A stretch of 64,000 bases of DNA from Ruminococcaceae bacterium Marseille-P2935 (GCA_900104565.1 LT629952.1:806001-870000); one strand, 5' to 3'. Positions 36,620 through 46,366 are shown, numbered from the stretch's first letter. Numbers and translations are program-made. The notes: generated from the sequence alone by a model not told the origin.

Positions 36620-37102
36620 AAAATGCTCCTTCCGCCGCTCCGCGCCGGCATAAAATAGTTTTGGGTCATCCTCTTATCACGCGAAGCCAAGGAATGATAA
36701 GAGTAGTTCGGCCTCCCGCAGGAGGTTGTTTCGAGGCATACCTCATTCAGAAAGAATCACAGGCGCGCAAACAGCAAACCTTTCATTACCATCTGATTCG
36801 CTGTGCGCACTGCCAATTAGATTCTCATACGTGTTCAAAATAATTACCTGATGCTTTTATTCTTATCATAATCGTAAAGCTGTACAATGTCAATAATTAC
36901 CAAAACTTTTTTCAGCTATAAATATTTATTTTGCACATAATTTGATCTTATTTTACAAAACTTCTGCTCTTTTATTTATTTTACTCAGTAATCTGGCTGC
37001 CTTCAGTTTTTTCGTTGAAAAGATCGGCTCTTTCCGTTATAATGGCGATATATGGAAGCAAACTGGTGGCACAATTAAATTTCTGACAACGGGGGCGGTA
37101 TC
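36620..37102. other. 483-bp divergent intergenic region
   Basis: Between the divergent phosphohexomutase and comM genes lie a leader motif next to the mutase start (36627-36656), an inverted repeat CTCTTATCA / TGATAAGAG (36671-36679 and 36695-36703), and a small hairpin CCTCCCGCAGGAGG. The rest is AT-rich with probable promoters, which I cannot place with confidence. Confidence 0.5.
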
Positions 37103-38632
37103 ATGGTATCCACTATAAACAGCATGGGGCTTTTGGGAATTGATGCCTTTCGGGTGACGGTGGAAACCGATGCCTCCCGCGCTATGCCTGCCTTTGATAT
37201 TGTCGGCCTGCCGGATGCCGCCGTAAAGGAATCCCGCGACCGCGTAAAGGCTGCCTTAAAAAACTGTGGATACCCAATTCCCCCGGTTAAATTGGTGGTA
37301 AATTTGGCCCCTGCAGACATAAAAAAAACCGGGCCTTTTTATGATCTTCCAATTCTGCTTGGGGTGATGACTGCTTTGGGCGGGCTGGAGGCTGACCTGG
37401 CTGACAGTGTTTTTTTAGGAGAGCTTTCGCTTTCAGGCCAGGTGCGTGGGGTACATGGTGTTCTGCCAATGGCAATGGGGGCGAAAGAACTTGGGTTTCA
37501 TAAAATTTTTGTTCCGCAGGAAAATGCCCCGGAGGCTGCTTTGGTCGAAGGGCTTGCTGTTTACCCAGTACCTGACGCAAACCGCCTGCTTCGCCATTTT
37601 ACGGGGGAAGAACCTCTTGCTCCCTGTGCCACACAATTGTCAAAAGGCAGCAGACAGGCATTCGAACTGGATTTCGCCGACGTGAAGGGGCAGTCACAGG
37701 TAAAGCGTGCTTTGGAAATTGCAGCAGCCGGTGGGCACAATATTATGATGATTGGGCCTCCAGGTACCGGAAAAAGCATGCTGGCGAAACGCCTGCCTTC
37801 TATTTTACCGGATATGACCCTGGACGAAGCTATGGAAGTGACAAAAATCCACTCGGTAGCAGGTTTGTTAAACAGCAACAATGCCTTGGTTTGTGAACGT
37901 CCTTTTCGTGCGCCGCACCATACCGTAACCCCGGCCGGCCTTGCGGGGGGCGGCACCAATGCCTCGCCCGGTGAGATTTCGCTTGCTCACAACGGGGTGC
38001 TGTTTTTAGATGAATTCCCCGAATTTTCCCGCAGCACTATGGAGGTTCTGCGTCAGCCGGTAGAAGACGGCGTGGTCACCATTTCCCGGGCCAATTACCG
38101 GCTCAGTTACCCCAGTTCGGTTATGCTGGTAGCGGCAATGAACCCCTGCCCCTGCGGTTTTTTCGGGCACCCAACCCGGCAGTGCAGCTGCAGCTCTAAT
38201 CAAATTTCGCGTTACTTGGGGCGTGTTTCCGGCCCCATGCTGGACCGATTGGATATTCATGTAGAGGTTCTTCCTGTAGAATATGACCAGCTGTCCGGTG
38301 GGCAAAAGGAGGAATCTTCGGCTGAAATAAGAAAACGGGTGGAAGCGGCACGCCAGCGGCAGTTAAACCGTTACAATGGCATCGGCGTCACCTGCAATGC
38401 AAGACTGACCCCCGCTATGCTTTCCAACTTCTGCCATCTTACCCCCGCAGCTGACAAAATATTACGTCTGGCCTTTGAAAAACTGGGGCTGTCCGGCAGA
38501 GCCTATGATAAAATTTTAAAGCTTTCTCTAACTATAGCTGATCTGGAAAATTCCGACCAGATTGAGGCCAGCCATATTTCCGAAGCACTGCAGTACCGCA
38601 GTTTGGACCGAAAATATTGGAGCCAGCCATAA
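37103..38632 (+). CDS. comM: ComM/YifB family Mg-chelatase-like AAA+ ATPase
   Basis: The 509-residue protein has an N-terminal Lon-like S5 fold domain (about 1-175), an AAA+ module with Walker A GPPGTGKS (about 218-225) and Walker B GVLFLDEFPEFSR, and a C-terminal Mg-chelatase-like domain with the internal zinc-type Cys cluster CPCGFFGHPTRQCSCSS. In naturally competent bacteria ComM is a hexameric branch-migration helicase that extends D-loops during transformation; it is also kept in species not known to be competent. The start ATG 37103 has GGGGGCGG upstream. It is transcribed away from the phosphohexomutase gene. Confidence 0.96.
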   Translation: MVSTINSMGLLGIDAFRVTVETDASRAMPAFDIVGLPDAAVKESRDRVKAALKNCGYPIPPVKLVVNLAPADIKKTGPFYDLPILLGVMTALGGLEADLADSVFLGELSLSGQVRGVHGVLPMAMGAKELGFHKIFVPQENAPEAALVEGLAVYPVPDANRLLRHFTGEEPLAPCATQLSKGSRQAFELDFADVKGQSQVKRALEIAAAGGHNIMMIGPPGTGKSMLAKRLPSILPDMTLDEAMEVTKIHSVAGLLNSNNALVCERPFRAPHHTVTPAGLAGGGTNASPGEISLAHNGVLFLDEFPEFSRSTMEVLRQPVEDGVVTISRANYRLSYPSSVMLVAAMNPCPCGFFGHPTRQCSCSSNQISRYLGRVSGPMLDRLDIHVEVLPVEYDQLSGGQKEESSAEIRKRVEAARQRQLNRYNGIGVTCNARLTPAMLSNFCHLTPAADKILRLAFEKLGLSGRAYDKILKLSLTIADLENSDQIEASHISEALQYRSLDRKYWSQP

Positions 38633-38926
38633 ATAATGGTGCAGAGAAATTCATTTAATTTTATACGCATATTCCAGTTTCAAATAAGTAAAGACAAGTA
38701 AATAGAAAAGCTATGTGGAATAACATGTTATTTTAATTGGATTAAAAACTTTTAAAGTTTACTTTGCCCATTTTCAGGCAGCGGTTATTCTGGTATAATA
38801 ATTTGTATGAATCACCTCAACCAACCGTATATTACGTTTTTTGAATGGGCAGTGTTTTATGACCAACTTTACTCGTAAATTCATTTGTAAATTATCCGGT
38901 ACTGACCGGTGGATTGGAGAAAAAAT

Positions 38927-39226
38927 ATGATTAAACACATTGTATTCTGGAATTTAAAAGATGAAGCGGAGGGCAACCCAAAACTTACCAATGCTCTTAC
39001 CATAAAAAAGGGCCTGGAATCATTAGTGGGCGTTGTTGACGGCCTAAAAAAAGCCGAGGTTGGCATCAACTTTAACCCCAAAGGTTATGACCTTTGCCTA
39101 TACTCTGAATTTACCACCAAAGAGGCCCTGGAAGGTTATCAGCAGCATCCGGAACATCAAAAAGTCCGCGAATTTGTACACAAGGTGATTAGTGAACGGG
39201 TCGTTTGTGACTACGAAGTGGAATAA
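38927..39226 (+). CDS. Dabb (stress-responsive A/B barrel) domain protein
   Basis: The 99-residue protein begins MIKHIVFWNLKDEAEG and contains the alpha-beta barrel pattern (LESLVGVVDGLKKAEVGINFNPKGYDLCLYSEFTTKEALEGYQQHPEHQKVREFV). Such proteins form dimers; functions are diverse and not predictable from sequence. ATG 38927 follows TGGAGA at six bases, and an earlier GTG is within the SD region. A terminator lies directly after the stop. Confidence 0.9.
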   Translation: MIKHIVFWNLKDEAEGNPKLTNALTIKKGLESLVGVVDGLKKAEVGINFNPKGYDLCLYSEFTTKEALEGYQQHPEHQKVREFVHKVISERVVCDYEVE

Positions 39227-39232
39227 CCTGAC

Positions 39233-39256
39233 AGACCGTCGAATTTTCGACGGTCT
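39233..39256 (+). terminator. Terminator between Dabb gene and mutY
   Basis: AGACCGTCGAA (39233-39243) and TTCGACGGTCT (39246-39256) form a perfect 11-bp stem with a two-base centre. The following T run is short (TTTGC), so termination may be partial and the two genes may share some transcription. Confidence 0.65.
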
Positions 39257-39283
39257 TTGCAATTACAACCCGAAGGAGAGCAT

Positions 39284-40363
39284 ATGGAATATTTAGACGA
39301 AACCCTGGTGGCGCAGCTGCCAAAGCTTACGCCATATATTTTAGATTGGTACGATCGTTCTGCCAGGGTGCTGCCCTGGCGCAGTACCCCTACTCCATAT
39401 CGGGTATGGATTTCTGAAATTATGCTGCAGCAAACTAGAGTGGAAGCAGTAATCGGTTACTTTGAGCGTTTTTTGGCTGCTTTGCCTGACGTGCCATCTT
39501 TGGCAGCAGCCAGTGAGGAAACACTGATGAAGCTGTGGGAAGGCCTGGGCTATTACAGCCGGGCCCGCAACCTGCAAAAGGCCGCTAAAATAATCATGCA
39601 GGATTACGACGGGCAGCTTCCTGCTGATTTTGACGCTTTATGTGCGCTGCCTGGAATTGGGGAATACACTGCCGGGGCTATTTCCTCTATTGCGTTCGGT
39701 TTAGCAAAACCTGCTGTTGACGGCAATGTACTTCGGGTATTGGCCCGTATTTTGGCAAGTGGTGCAGATATAACATCGCCAAAAGTAAAAAAAGAATTTA
39801 CTGCCGCCGTGCAGGGGATGATTGCCAGGGACCGGCCGGGTGATTTTACCCAATCACTGATGGAACTTGGTGCCACCGTTTGCCTGCCTAACGGAGCTCC
39901 TTTATGCTTGGGCTGCCCTGTGGCGCACGAATGCCGGGCATTTCGGCAGGGCCGTGCCATCGACCTGCCGGTAAAACCGGAAAAAAAGGCCCGTAAATTG
40001 GAACAACGTACAGTATTGGTAATCCGTTGCCAGGAAAAGCTGTTTGTACAGCAGCGGCCCAATACAGGCCTGTTGGCCGGCCTGTGGGAATATGTAAACC
40101 TGCCCGGGCACTACACTTTGCCCCAGTTAACTGCAGATTTGGTAAAACGCGGCTTAACGGGGAATTTTATTCACTTAAAACCCAGCAAACATATTTTTAC
40201 ACACATTGAATGGCAGATGCAGGGCTGGCTGCTCAACCTGGATGGCGACCCGCCCTCGCCGGGAGAAACAGGCAGATGGGTAACAAAAAAAGAGCTTTTG
40301 GAACAATATACCCTTCCTACCGCTTTTAAAGCATATACTAATGTTATTAAAAACGACCTGTAA
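39284..40363 (+). CDS. mutY: A/G-specific adenine glycosylase MutY
   Basis: The 359-residue DNA repair enzyme removes adenine mispaired with 8-oxoguanine. Motifs: catalytic Glu in SEIMLQQTRVEAV, HhH LCALPGIGEYTAGAISS with the catalytic Asp in PAVDGNVLRVLARI, and the [4Fe-4S] loop CLPNGAPLCLGCPVAHEC, where the first spacing is seven residues instead of the classical six. The C-terminal Nudix-like domain (about 240-355) recognises oxoG. The ATG at 39284 has AAGGAGAG six bases upstream. Confidence 0.96.
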   Translation: MEYLDETLVAQLPKLTPYILDWYDRSARVLPWRSTPTPYRVWISEIMLQQTRVEAVIGYFERFLAALPDVPSLAAASEETLMKLWEGLGYYSRARNLQKAAKIIMQDYDGQLPADFDALCALPGIGEYTAGAISSIAFGLAKPAVDGNVLRVLARILASGADITSPKVKKEFTAAVQGMIARDRPGDFTQSLMELGATVCLPNGAPLCLGCPVAHECRAFRQGRAIDLPVKPEKKARKLEQRTVLVIRCQEKLFVQQRPNTGLLAGLWEYVNLPGHYTLPQLTADLVKRGLTGNFIHLKPSKHIFTHIEWQMQGWLLNLDGDPPSPGETGRWVTKKELLEQYTLPTAFKAYTNVIKNDL

Positions 40364-40627
40364 TATTTTCAATATCGCAGCAATTCACGCCATCTCACGG
40401 CTTGAATTTTCCATTTTTTAAAGGTGTGCCAAGCGGGGGCATAGTTTTCATAAAACAGTGAATCATTTTTGTCTTATGCAAAACCATGCCGTATTTTTAA
40501 ATAGCTTGCCCTACATTGAATTGGGCTTTTGTTTAGGGCTTATGAATACGTTCTACATTCATAAAGAATTACTATTTTTAACATAAAAGATTAAATGCCG
40601 GAATAAGCGGCAGAATGGAGCGCTAAA
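40364..40627. other. Intergenic region with short dispersed repeat
   Basis: The segment GCCAAGCGGGGGCATAGTTTTCATAAAACAG (around 40428-40458) resembles the repeats at 16.2 and 29.6 kb. No gene seen. Confidence 0.4.
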
Positions 40628-41209
40628 ATGGATTTTGAGAAACTGATCGCTGATTTCTTTCCCCAGTGCCCCCAAGAGGAACAGGATCAAAAAGTCATAC
40701 TGGAATATATCCGCACCTTTCCAAACATTCTTACCAGAGAAAACCGCTTTGCCCACCTGACCAGCTCCTCTATCGTACTAAACCCCGCACGGGATAAAAT
40801 GCTGATGGTGTTCCATAACATCTATCAATCCTGGGCATGGACCGGCGGTCACGCTGACGGAGATAGTGATCTGCTGGCTGTTGCTATGCGTGAGGCTATG
40901 GAGGAAACCGGCGTAAAAAAGCTCCGCCCAATTACCACCGAATTGCTGTCGCTGGATATTTTGCCGGTTTGGGGGCATGTAAAACGTGGGCAATACGTAT
41001 GCGCACACCAGCACCTGAACACCACTTTTTTGCTGGAAGCGGATGAAACCGATCTTCTTTCGGTAAAAGAGGATGAAAACAGCGGCGTTGCCTGGATTCC
41101 TCTGGCAGAAGTGTCTGCTCATACTTCTGAACCGCCAATGCGGTTAGTTTATGAAAAAATGATTTTGCGGGCCAAACAATTTGTAAAAGGAGGGCTCGTT
41201 CATGTATAA
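40628..41209 (+). CDS. Nudix hydrolase
   Basis: The 193-residue protein has a Nudix box GHADGDSDLLAVAMREAMEETGV (about residues 76-98). The metal-binding REAMEET core is intact; the first conserved Glu of Gx5E is Ser. The extended N-terminus (about 1-40) and the stretch FAHLTSSSIVLNPARDKMLMVFHNIYQSWAWTGGH are typical of a Clostridial Nudix group of unknown substrate. Its last eight bases overlap the start of the CoA-transferase gene, which suggests the two are expressed together. Confidence 0.93.
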   Translation: MDFEKLIADFFPQCPQEEQDQKVILEYIRTFPNILTRENRFAHLTSSSIVLNPARDKMLMVFHNIYQSWAWTGGHADGDSDLLAVAMREAMEETGVKKLRPITTELLSLDILPVWGHVKRGQYVCAHQHLNTTFLLEADETDLLSVKEDENSGVAWIPLAEVSAHTSEPPMRLVYEKMILRAKQFVKGGLVHV

Positions 41210-42764
41210 AATTATGTCGGCCGAAGATGCAGTTGAACTGATTCAGGATGGAGATACCATAGGTTTAAACGCTTTTCTGCCTTTGGTAAACCCCGAGGCA
41301 CTGCATTCCGCCCTTGGTAAGCGCATTCGCGAAACAGGGCACCCCAATAATCTAGAGCTTTTTTGTTCCTCCGGCTTCGGCGGCTGGAATGAGAAAATGT
41401 ATGCCGACCAATACATTGAAACCGGTGCTGTTCGCAGCGTTGTTGCCGGCCATTTTGGCAGCATGCCGCTTATTACGAAGGCAGTACAGCAAGGCAAAAT
41501 TGAAGGCTATAATATGCCTTTGGGGGTTATGGCCCATATGCAGCGGGCGGCTGCCAGCCGTCAGAACCGTCACCTGAGCAAAATTGGCCTGAATTTGTTT
41601 GTTGACCCCCGGGTGGAAGGCCCGGGATTAAACGATATTTCAAAGGATGAATGGGTGCGGGTAACCCAGGTTGAAGGAGAAACCATGTTGTCTTATCGCA
41701 CCCCGCAGTTTAATATTGCCTTTATTCGCGGCACTTCTGCCGACCCAAACGGCAATATCTCCTTTGAAAAAGAATGCGTCACAGTTGACGCTCTTACCCT
41801 GGCGCAGGCCACCAAAGCAAACGGCGGCAAGGTAATTGTACAGGTTGAACGGCTAAGCCATCAGTTTAACCGCCCGCGCAACGTCATTGTGCCCGGCGTA
41901 CTGGTGGATGTGATTGTTGTCTGCCCCGGCCAGAAGCAGGTGATTGACGGCGATTATAACCCTTCCCTGTCCGGCGATGTTCACGTACCACCTGCACATA
42001 TGAATTATTGGGTTGATCAGCTGACCTTATCGGGTAAGCGGAAAAACAAAGAAAAAAATCTGTCTCATCTCATCATTGGGGCACGGGCAGCCCAGGAGCT
42101 TCACTGCGGCAACGTAGTCAACATCGGCATTGGTATTCCCGAAAACGCTGGGCCCGCTGCAGCTAAACTGGGAATACTGAATAATATCTTCCTAACTGTT
42201 GAGGCCGGTGGAATAGGCGGCCTGCCTGCCCCCGGCATCGCGTTTGGCGCAACAATTGGCGCTGATGTTGTGGTAGATATGTCCCAACAATTTGATTATT
42301 ACGACGGTGGCGGGCTGGACATCTGCCTCATGGGCGGCTTTGAGGTAGATCAAGCAGGGAATGTAAACGCCCACAAACTGCCTGGCCGAATCGCCGGCAT
42401 TGGGGGATTTGCCAATATTACCCAATCTACCCGGAATATTGTTTTCTGCGTCAATTTTTCTACCGATGGGCTGGATGTAGAAGTTAAGGATGGAGCTTTA
42501 AACATTAAAACAGAAGGCAGGGTCCGTAAGTTTGTAAACAAGGTAAATTCAGTCAGCTTTAGTGCTATAAACGCTCATGCCAGTCACCAGAACGTGCTGT
42601 ATATCACCGAACGCTGTGTATTTAAGCTGGGAGAAAACGGCCTAGAATTATGCGAAATTGTAAAGGGTGTTGACCTTCAAAAAGACATTCTCTCCTTGCT
42701 TTCTTTCCCGGTAAAAGTATCCGACACTCTAAAAGTGCTGGATATCTCCACCCTTCCCCTTTAA
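41202..42764 (+). CDS. Acyl-CoA transferase (propionate/acetate CoA-transferase type)
   Basis: The 520-residue protein combines both halves (alpha and beta) of a family I CoA-transferase in one chain. Signatures are the N-terminal EDAVELIQDGDTIGLNAFL, GTSADPNGNISFEKE in the first half, and NIGIGIPENAG... FLTVEAGGIGGLPAPG with the probable catalytic Glu in the second. The order matches propionate CoA-transferase (Pct/YdiF), which exchanges CoA between short-chain acids such as acetate, lactate, propionate or butyrate. A role in fermentation is likely; the substrate is not decided by sequence. Overlap with the Nudix gene indicates coupling; the iron alcohol dehydrogenase follows after 380 bp. 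Confidence 0.9.
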   Translation: MYKIMSAEDAVELIQDGDTIGLNAFLPLVNPEALHSALGKRIRETGHPNNLELFCSSGFGGWNEKMYADQYIETGAVRSVVAGHFGSMPLITKAVQQGKIEGYNMPLGVMAHMQRAAASRQNRHLSKIGLNLFVDPRVEGPGLNDISKDEWVRVTQVEGETMLSYRTPQFNIAFIRGTSADPNGNISFEKECVTVDALTLAQATKANGGKVIVQVERLSHQFNRPRNVIVPGVLVDVIVVCPGQKQVIDGDYNPSLSGDVHVPPAHMNYWVDQLTLSGKRKNKEKNLSHLIIGARAAQELHCGNVVNIGIGIPENAGPAAAKLGILNNIFLTVEAGGIGGLPAPGIAFGATIGADVVVDMSQQFDYYDGGGLDICLMGGFEVDQAGNVNAHKLPGRIAGIGGFANITQSTRNIVFCVNFSTDGLDVEVKDGALNIKTEGRVRKFVNKVNSVSFSAINAHASHQNVLYITERCVFKLGENGLELCEIVKGVDLQKDILSLLSFPVKVSDTLKVLDISTLPL

Positions 42765-43143
42765 TCGGCTTAAATCGTTCATTTCCACATATTTATTTCG
42801 CTTTCAATTTTCTTTTGGGTGCAGTATAATATTTAGTAATACGTTCCTATTATTACCAAGGTGGTGAAAATTTGATACCCATAGGCAAGCTATATTTCGT
42901 TTTGGGGACCAATCTCTCTTTTTGGTTACCGAAAGTTTTGGCTTCAGGCGCGCTTTCATTCCGTTTAAAATAACGGTAGCCGGTACAATCCCCATATGCC
43001 GTTATGTGTTTGCCATTGGCTGTCACCCTAATATGGAGTGAACCTTTGTTCATTTACCAATAGGAACAATTAGGCATATTCCTAAAGAAAACCCACCACA
43101 CATGTTCATTATATCTCATTTTGTCTTTTGGAGGTTCCGCTGC
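42765..43143. other. Intergenic region with possible very small genes
   Basis: It holds a 33-codon plus frame (42872-42973) with a strong SD AAGGTGGTG and a TATAAT upstream, and on the opposite strand a 66-codon frame (42853-43053, MNKGSLHIRVTANGKHITAYG...) with protein-like composition but a weak SD. Neither can be called with confidence. Confidence 0.35.
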
Positions 43144-44307
43144 ATGACTTCTTTTGATTATTTTATGCCAACTCGAATTCTATTCGGCTCAGGAAAACTG
43201 GACGAATTTACGCGATATTTGCCGGGTAAACGGGCGCTCCTGGTTACTTCAGCCGGTGGTTCTATGAAAAAATACGGATACTTGGACCGGGTATGTTCCC
43301 TGCTTGCAAAGGCTGGGGCTGAGTATGTTGTATTTGACCGTATTCTGCCTAACCCCATAAAAAGCCATGTTATGGAAGGTGCCGAGCTGGCCCGCCAAAA
43401 AGGCTGCGATTTTGTGATTGGCCTGGGCGGCGGAAGCAGCATCGATTCTGCCAAGAGCATAGCTGTTATGGCTGTAAACCCCGGTGATTATTGGGATTAT
43501 ATCAGCGGTGGTTCTGGCAAAGGCCAGCGGATAATAGCAGCTCCTCTGCCTGTAGTTGCCATTACCACTACAGCCGGAACCGGCACCGAAGCAGACCCAT
43601 GGACCGTTGTTACCAAAGAGGATACCAATGAAAAAATTGGTTTTGGGTGTGATCAGACCTTCCCGGTTTTATCGGTTGTCGACCCTGATTTGATGGCAAG
43701 TGTTCCTGCACATTTAACGGCATATCAAGGGTTTGATGCGTTGTTTCACTCGGTAGAGGGATATATTGCAAACTGCGCCACTCCAGTCAGCGATATTTAT
43801 GCACTTAAAAGCATTGAACTCATTTCCCGTTACCTGCCAATTGCGGTAAATATGGGCAACAACAAAGATGCCCGGGCTATGGTAGCACTGGCCAATACTT
43901 TGGCAGGTTTTGTCGAATCCACCTCCAGCTGTACTTCTGAGCATGCATTGGAGCACGCTCTTTCCGCCAATCATCCAAACATTCCTCATGGCGCAGGTCT
44001 TATTATGATCTCGCTGGAGTATTTTCGCTTTTTCACCCCTTACTGTAATGACCGGTACATTCAAATGTCTAAGGCTATGGGTTATGGCCACTCGGCAGAG
44101 CCCAGTGATTTTATTAAGGCTCTGGCAGACTTACAGAGAAAGTGCGGCGTAAACGAGCTTCGCATGTCTGATTATGGTGTATCCAGTGAGGAACTGCCTT
44201 CGCTGGTTGCCAATGCCCAGGCTACTATGGGCGGGCTGTTCCTGAAAGACCCCACCCCGCTCAGTGATGAGAATGCTTTAGGCATTTTTCAGCGGTCTTA
44301 TCTATAA
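43144..44307 (+). CDS. Iron-containing alcohol dehydrogenase
   Basis: The 387-residue type III alcohol dehydrogenase has the NAD(P) binding motif GLGGGSSIDSAKSIAV (about 85-100), and TTTAGTGTEADPWTVV. The metal ligands lie in GFDALFHSVEGY (Asp, His) and in EHALEHALSANHPNIPHGAG (two His). Members reduce short aldehydes (ethanol, butanol, 1,3-propanediol type). The ATG at 43144 has TTTGGAGG nine bases upstream; an earlier ATG lies before this SD. Together with the CoA-transferase upstream it may serve fermentation. Confidence 0.94.
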   Translation: MTSFDYFMPTRILFGSGKLDEFTRYLPGKRALLVTSAGGSMKKYGYLDRVCSLLAKAGAEYVVFDRILPNPIKSHVMEGAELARQKGCDFVIGLGGGSSIDSAKSIAVMAVNPGDYWDYISGGSGKGQRIIAAPLPVVAITTTAGTGTEADPWTVVTKEDTNEKIGFGCDQTFPVLSVVDPDLMASVPAHLTAYQGFDALFHSVEGYIANCATPVSDIYALKSIELISRYLPIAVNMGNNKDARAMVALANTLAGFVESTSSCTSEHALEHALSANHPNIPHGAGLIMISLEYFRFFTPYCNDRYIQMSKAMGYGHSAEPSDFIKALADLQRKCGVNELRMSDYGVSSEELPSLVANAQATMGGLFLKDPTPLSDENALGIFQRSYL

Positions 44308-44685
44308 AGTGTAGGCTTTCTATTTTGAACTGCCTGAAAACGGATGAATTCACCGCAGTTTATCTTAAGTGGATTGCACCCGCAGCGCAAATACACATTA
44401 GGCATACCATAATATTAGAATCTGCAAACCAATTGTTCATTTCATTGCTGTTAATGGGAAAAGGCAGTATCCAGATGCATGGATACTGCCTTTTTGATTG
44501 ATTATTTTATTTAGTCATTGCTTCTGACATAATCTTTAAGTAAGTGCTAAATGAATATGTTACTTTTGCGAAAAGGTTTATTTTTTTGGTCCATCCCATC
44601 ATACTCTGGTTCCTATTACGAGCTTTTTGTTTGATAGGTTTTATACCATTACTCCAAACAACAAAGACGTTTGATAAATTGTTTC
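44308..44685. other. Intergenic region with one terminator
   Basis: The terminator at 44459-44494 is listed separately. The remaining sequence between convergent genes shows no supported frame or RNA gene. Confidence 0.45.
44459..44494 (+). terminator. Terminator after the alcohol dehydrogenase gene
   Basis: AAAAGGCAGTATCCA pairs perfectly with TGGATACTGCCTTTT around a six-base loop, giving T5 on the plus strand and a T run on the minus strand. It lies about 150 bp after the stop and also faces the end of the convergent dehydrogenase gene. Confidence 0.85.
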
Positions 44686-45645
44686 TTATTCCGAAACCAC
44701 ATGAATCGGTTTTCCCTGTAAAAAACAATGTACATTTTCAGTAACCATTTTAATCAGCCGGGCACGGGTTTCCCATGCGGACCAGCCCACATGGGGTGTG
44801 ACAATACAGTGCGGATGGCTTAAAAATGGATGACCATTTTCCGGCGGTTCTTTTGATAATACATCTGTACCCAGCCAACTGATTTTCCCATCATTTAGCG
44901 CCTGTGCTACATCCTTTTCGTTGAGTAACTGGCCACGTGCTGTGTTGATCAGTATCACGCCGTCTTTCATCCTTTGAATGGATTCTTGGCCGATCATCCC
45001 TCTGGTTTCTTCCTTTAAAGGGCAATGCAAACTAATTACATCTGAAGCAGCATAAAGTTCCTCTAAGGGAACAAACCGCAACCTGTCCGTTTGCTCGGCA
45101 AAATTGGGGGCTCGCTTATATGCAAGCACTTTCATGCCAAAACTTTGGGCCATTTGCGCAAATTTTTCACCAATATTCCCATACCCAATAATGCCTAATG
45201 TTTTCCCATATAATTCTGATATGGGAACCGCGGCAATTTCCGGTTGTTCTGAAAGGACCCAGCTGCCGGCTTTTAAATAGCTGTTAAACTGCCCAACCTG
45301 GTTTGTAATTGCCAGCAACAGGGCCATAGCATGCTGGGCAACCGCATAACTGCTGTAACTGGGCACATTACACACGGTGATTCCCCGCTCTTTTGCAGCA
45401 ATCAGGTCAATATTGTTAAACCCTGTGCCAAAAGTACCAATATAAACAAGGTTTGGGCAGGATTCTATCACTTCACGGGTTATCTGCAAGCGGTTAACCA
45501 GCACCAGCTCGCTGTCTGCAATTCTGTGTGCCACGTCCTGTTGAGGGGTAGATGAATATACAGTTACCTCACAGCAGTCTTTCAGCGCACTCCAGCTTTG
45601 GTCCCCCGGATTGATCAGGTAGCCGTCTAAAATTGTAAGCTTCAT
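44686..45645 (-). CDS. D-isomer-specific 2-hydroxyacid dehydrogenase
   Basis: The 319-residue NAD-dependent dehydrogenase has the nucleotide-binding motif LGIIGYGNIGEKFA (about 148-161) and the catalytic triad Arg (INTARGQLL), Glu (in DVLSKEPP) and His (IVTPHVGWSAWE). TGFNNIDLIAAKERGITVCNVPSYSSYAVAQHAMALLL is typical of glycerate dehydrogenase/hydroxypyruvate reductase-like members. ATG 45645 has AAGGGGGAG six bases upstream, whereas the frame extends 36 codons further without an SD. It stands alone on the minus strand. Confidence 0.93.
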   Translation of the reverse strand: MKLTILDGYLINPGDQSWSALKDCCEVTVYSSTPQQDVAHRIADSELVLVNRLQITREVIESCPNLVYIGTFGTGFNNIDLIAAKERGITVCNVPSYSSYAVAQHAMALLLAITNQVGQFNSYLKAGSWVLSEQPEIAAVPISELYGKTLGIIGYGNIGEKFAQMAQSFGMKVLAYKRAPNFAEQTDRLRFVPLEELYAASDVISLHCPLKEETRGMIGQESIQRMKDGVILINTARGQLLNEKDVAQALNDGKISWLGTDVLSKEPPENGHPFLSHPHCIVTPHVGWSAWETRARLIKMVTENVHCFLQGKPIHVVSE

Positions 45646-45889
45646 CTTGCTCCCCCTTAATTCATCTACCTCGTCATAACAGGTATATAGGGCAAGGCGA
45701 ATGGATGCCCTGGCATATTTTGATAAGATGACCGGTAAAAGTGATTGTATCATAATACTTCCGATATTTCAATTCAGCCTGTGATGTGCATTTTTGTATA
45801 TTCAGTGGTATTGTTTCTGCTTTTCGCATATCTATTTACTATGCCCTTATGGTGATTGCCCTGCCTTGAGGCAGCAAAGGAGGCGCCTT

Positions 45890-46366
45890 ATGAACGTGAT
45901 TATTAAACTAAAATCCCTCGTGATGCATCTGCTTATCCCAATATGCATTGGTTACCTTAGTTCCGTGCTTTCCGGAGATATACCGCGGCTTTATCAAAGC
46001 CTGATCCTGCCCGGGTTTGCGCCGCCGCCGTCAGTTTTCCCCTGGATTTGGACAATACTTTACCTGTTAATGGGTATTTCAGCTTACCTGATTGCATCTT
46101 CCCGTGCAGATACCGGCCAGAAAAGGCAGGCAATGATTCCCTATTATGCAGGGTTGTTTTTAAACTTTCTTTGGAGTATTTTATTCTTTCGTTTTCATCT
46201 TTGCTCCGCTGCATTCGTCAATATTTTAGCTATGATAGTCCTCCTGATTCTGCAATTGGTTGAATACCGTAAATTAAACCGCTCTGCCGCTGCACTTCAG
46301 CTCCCGTACTTTTTATGGCTTATTTTTGCTGGTGCGCTCAATCTGTCTATCTGTTTGCTTAACTAG
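45890..46366 (+). CDS. tspO: TspO/MBR family membrane protein
   Basis: The 158-residue protein has five membrane segments and the family signature PGFAPPPSVFPWIWTILYLLMGISAYL, followed by YYAGLFLNFLWSILFF (usually LNxxWSxLFF). TspO proteins bind porphyrins and related ligands and are tied to oxidative or light stress in other bacteria. ATG 45890 follows AAGGAGG at six bases. It stands alone. Confidence 0.93.
   Translation: MNVIIKLKSLVMHLLIPICIGYLSSVLSGDIPRLYQSLILPGFAPPPSVFPWIWTILYLLMGISAYLIASSRADTGQKRQAMIPYYAGLFLNFLWSILFFRFHLCSAAFVNILAMIVLLILQLVEYRKLNRSAAALQLPYFLWLIFAGALNLSICLLN

Noticed and set aside
42765-43143. Riboswitch upstream of the alcohol dehydrogenase gene
   Set aside because: No known riboswitch core was recognised and no terminator/antiterminator pair lies before the start codon.
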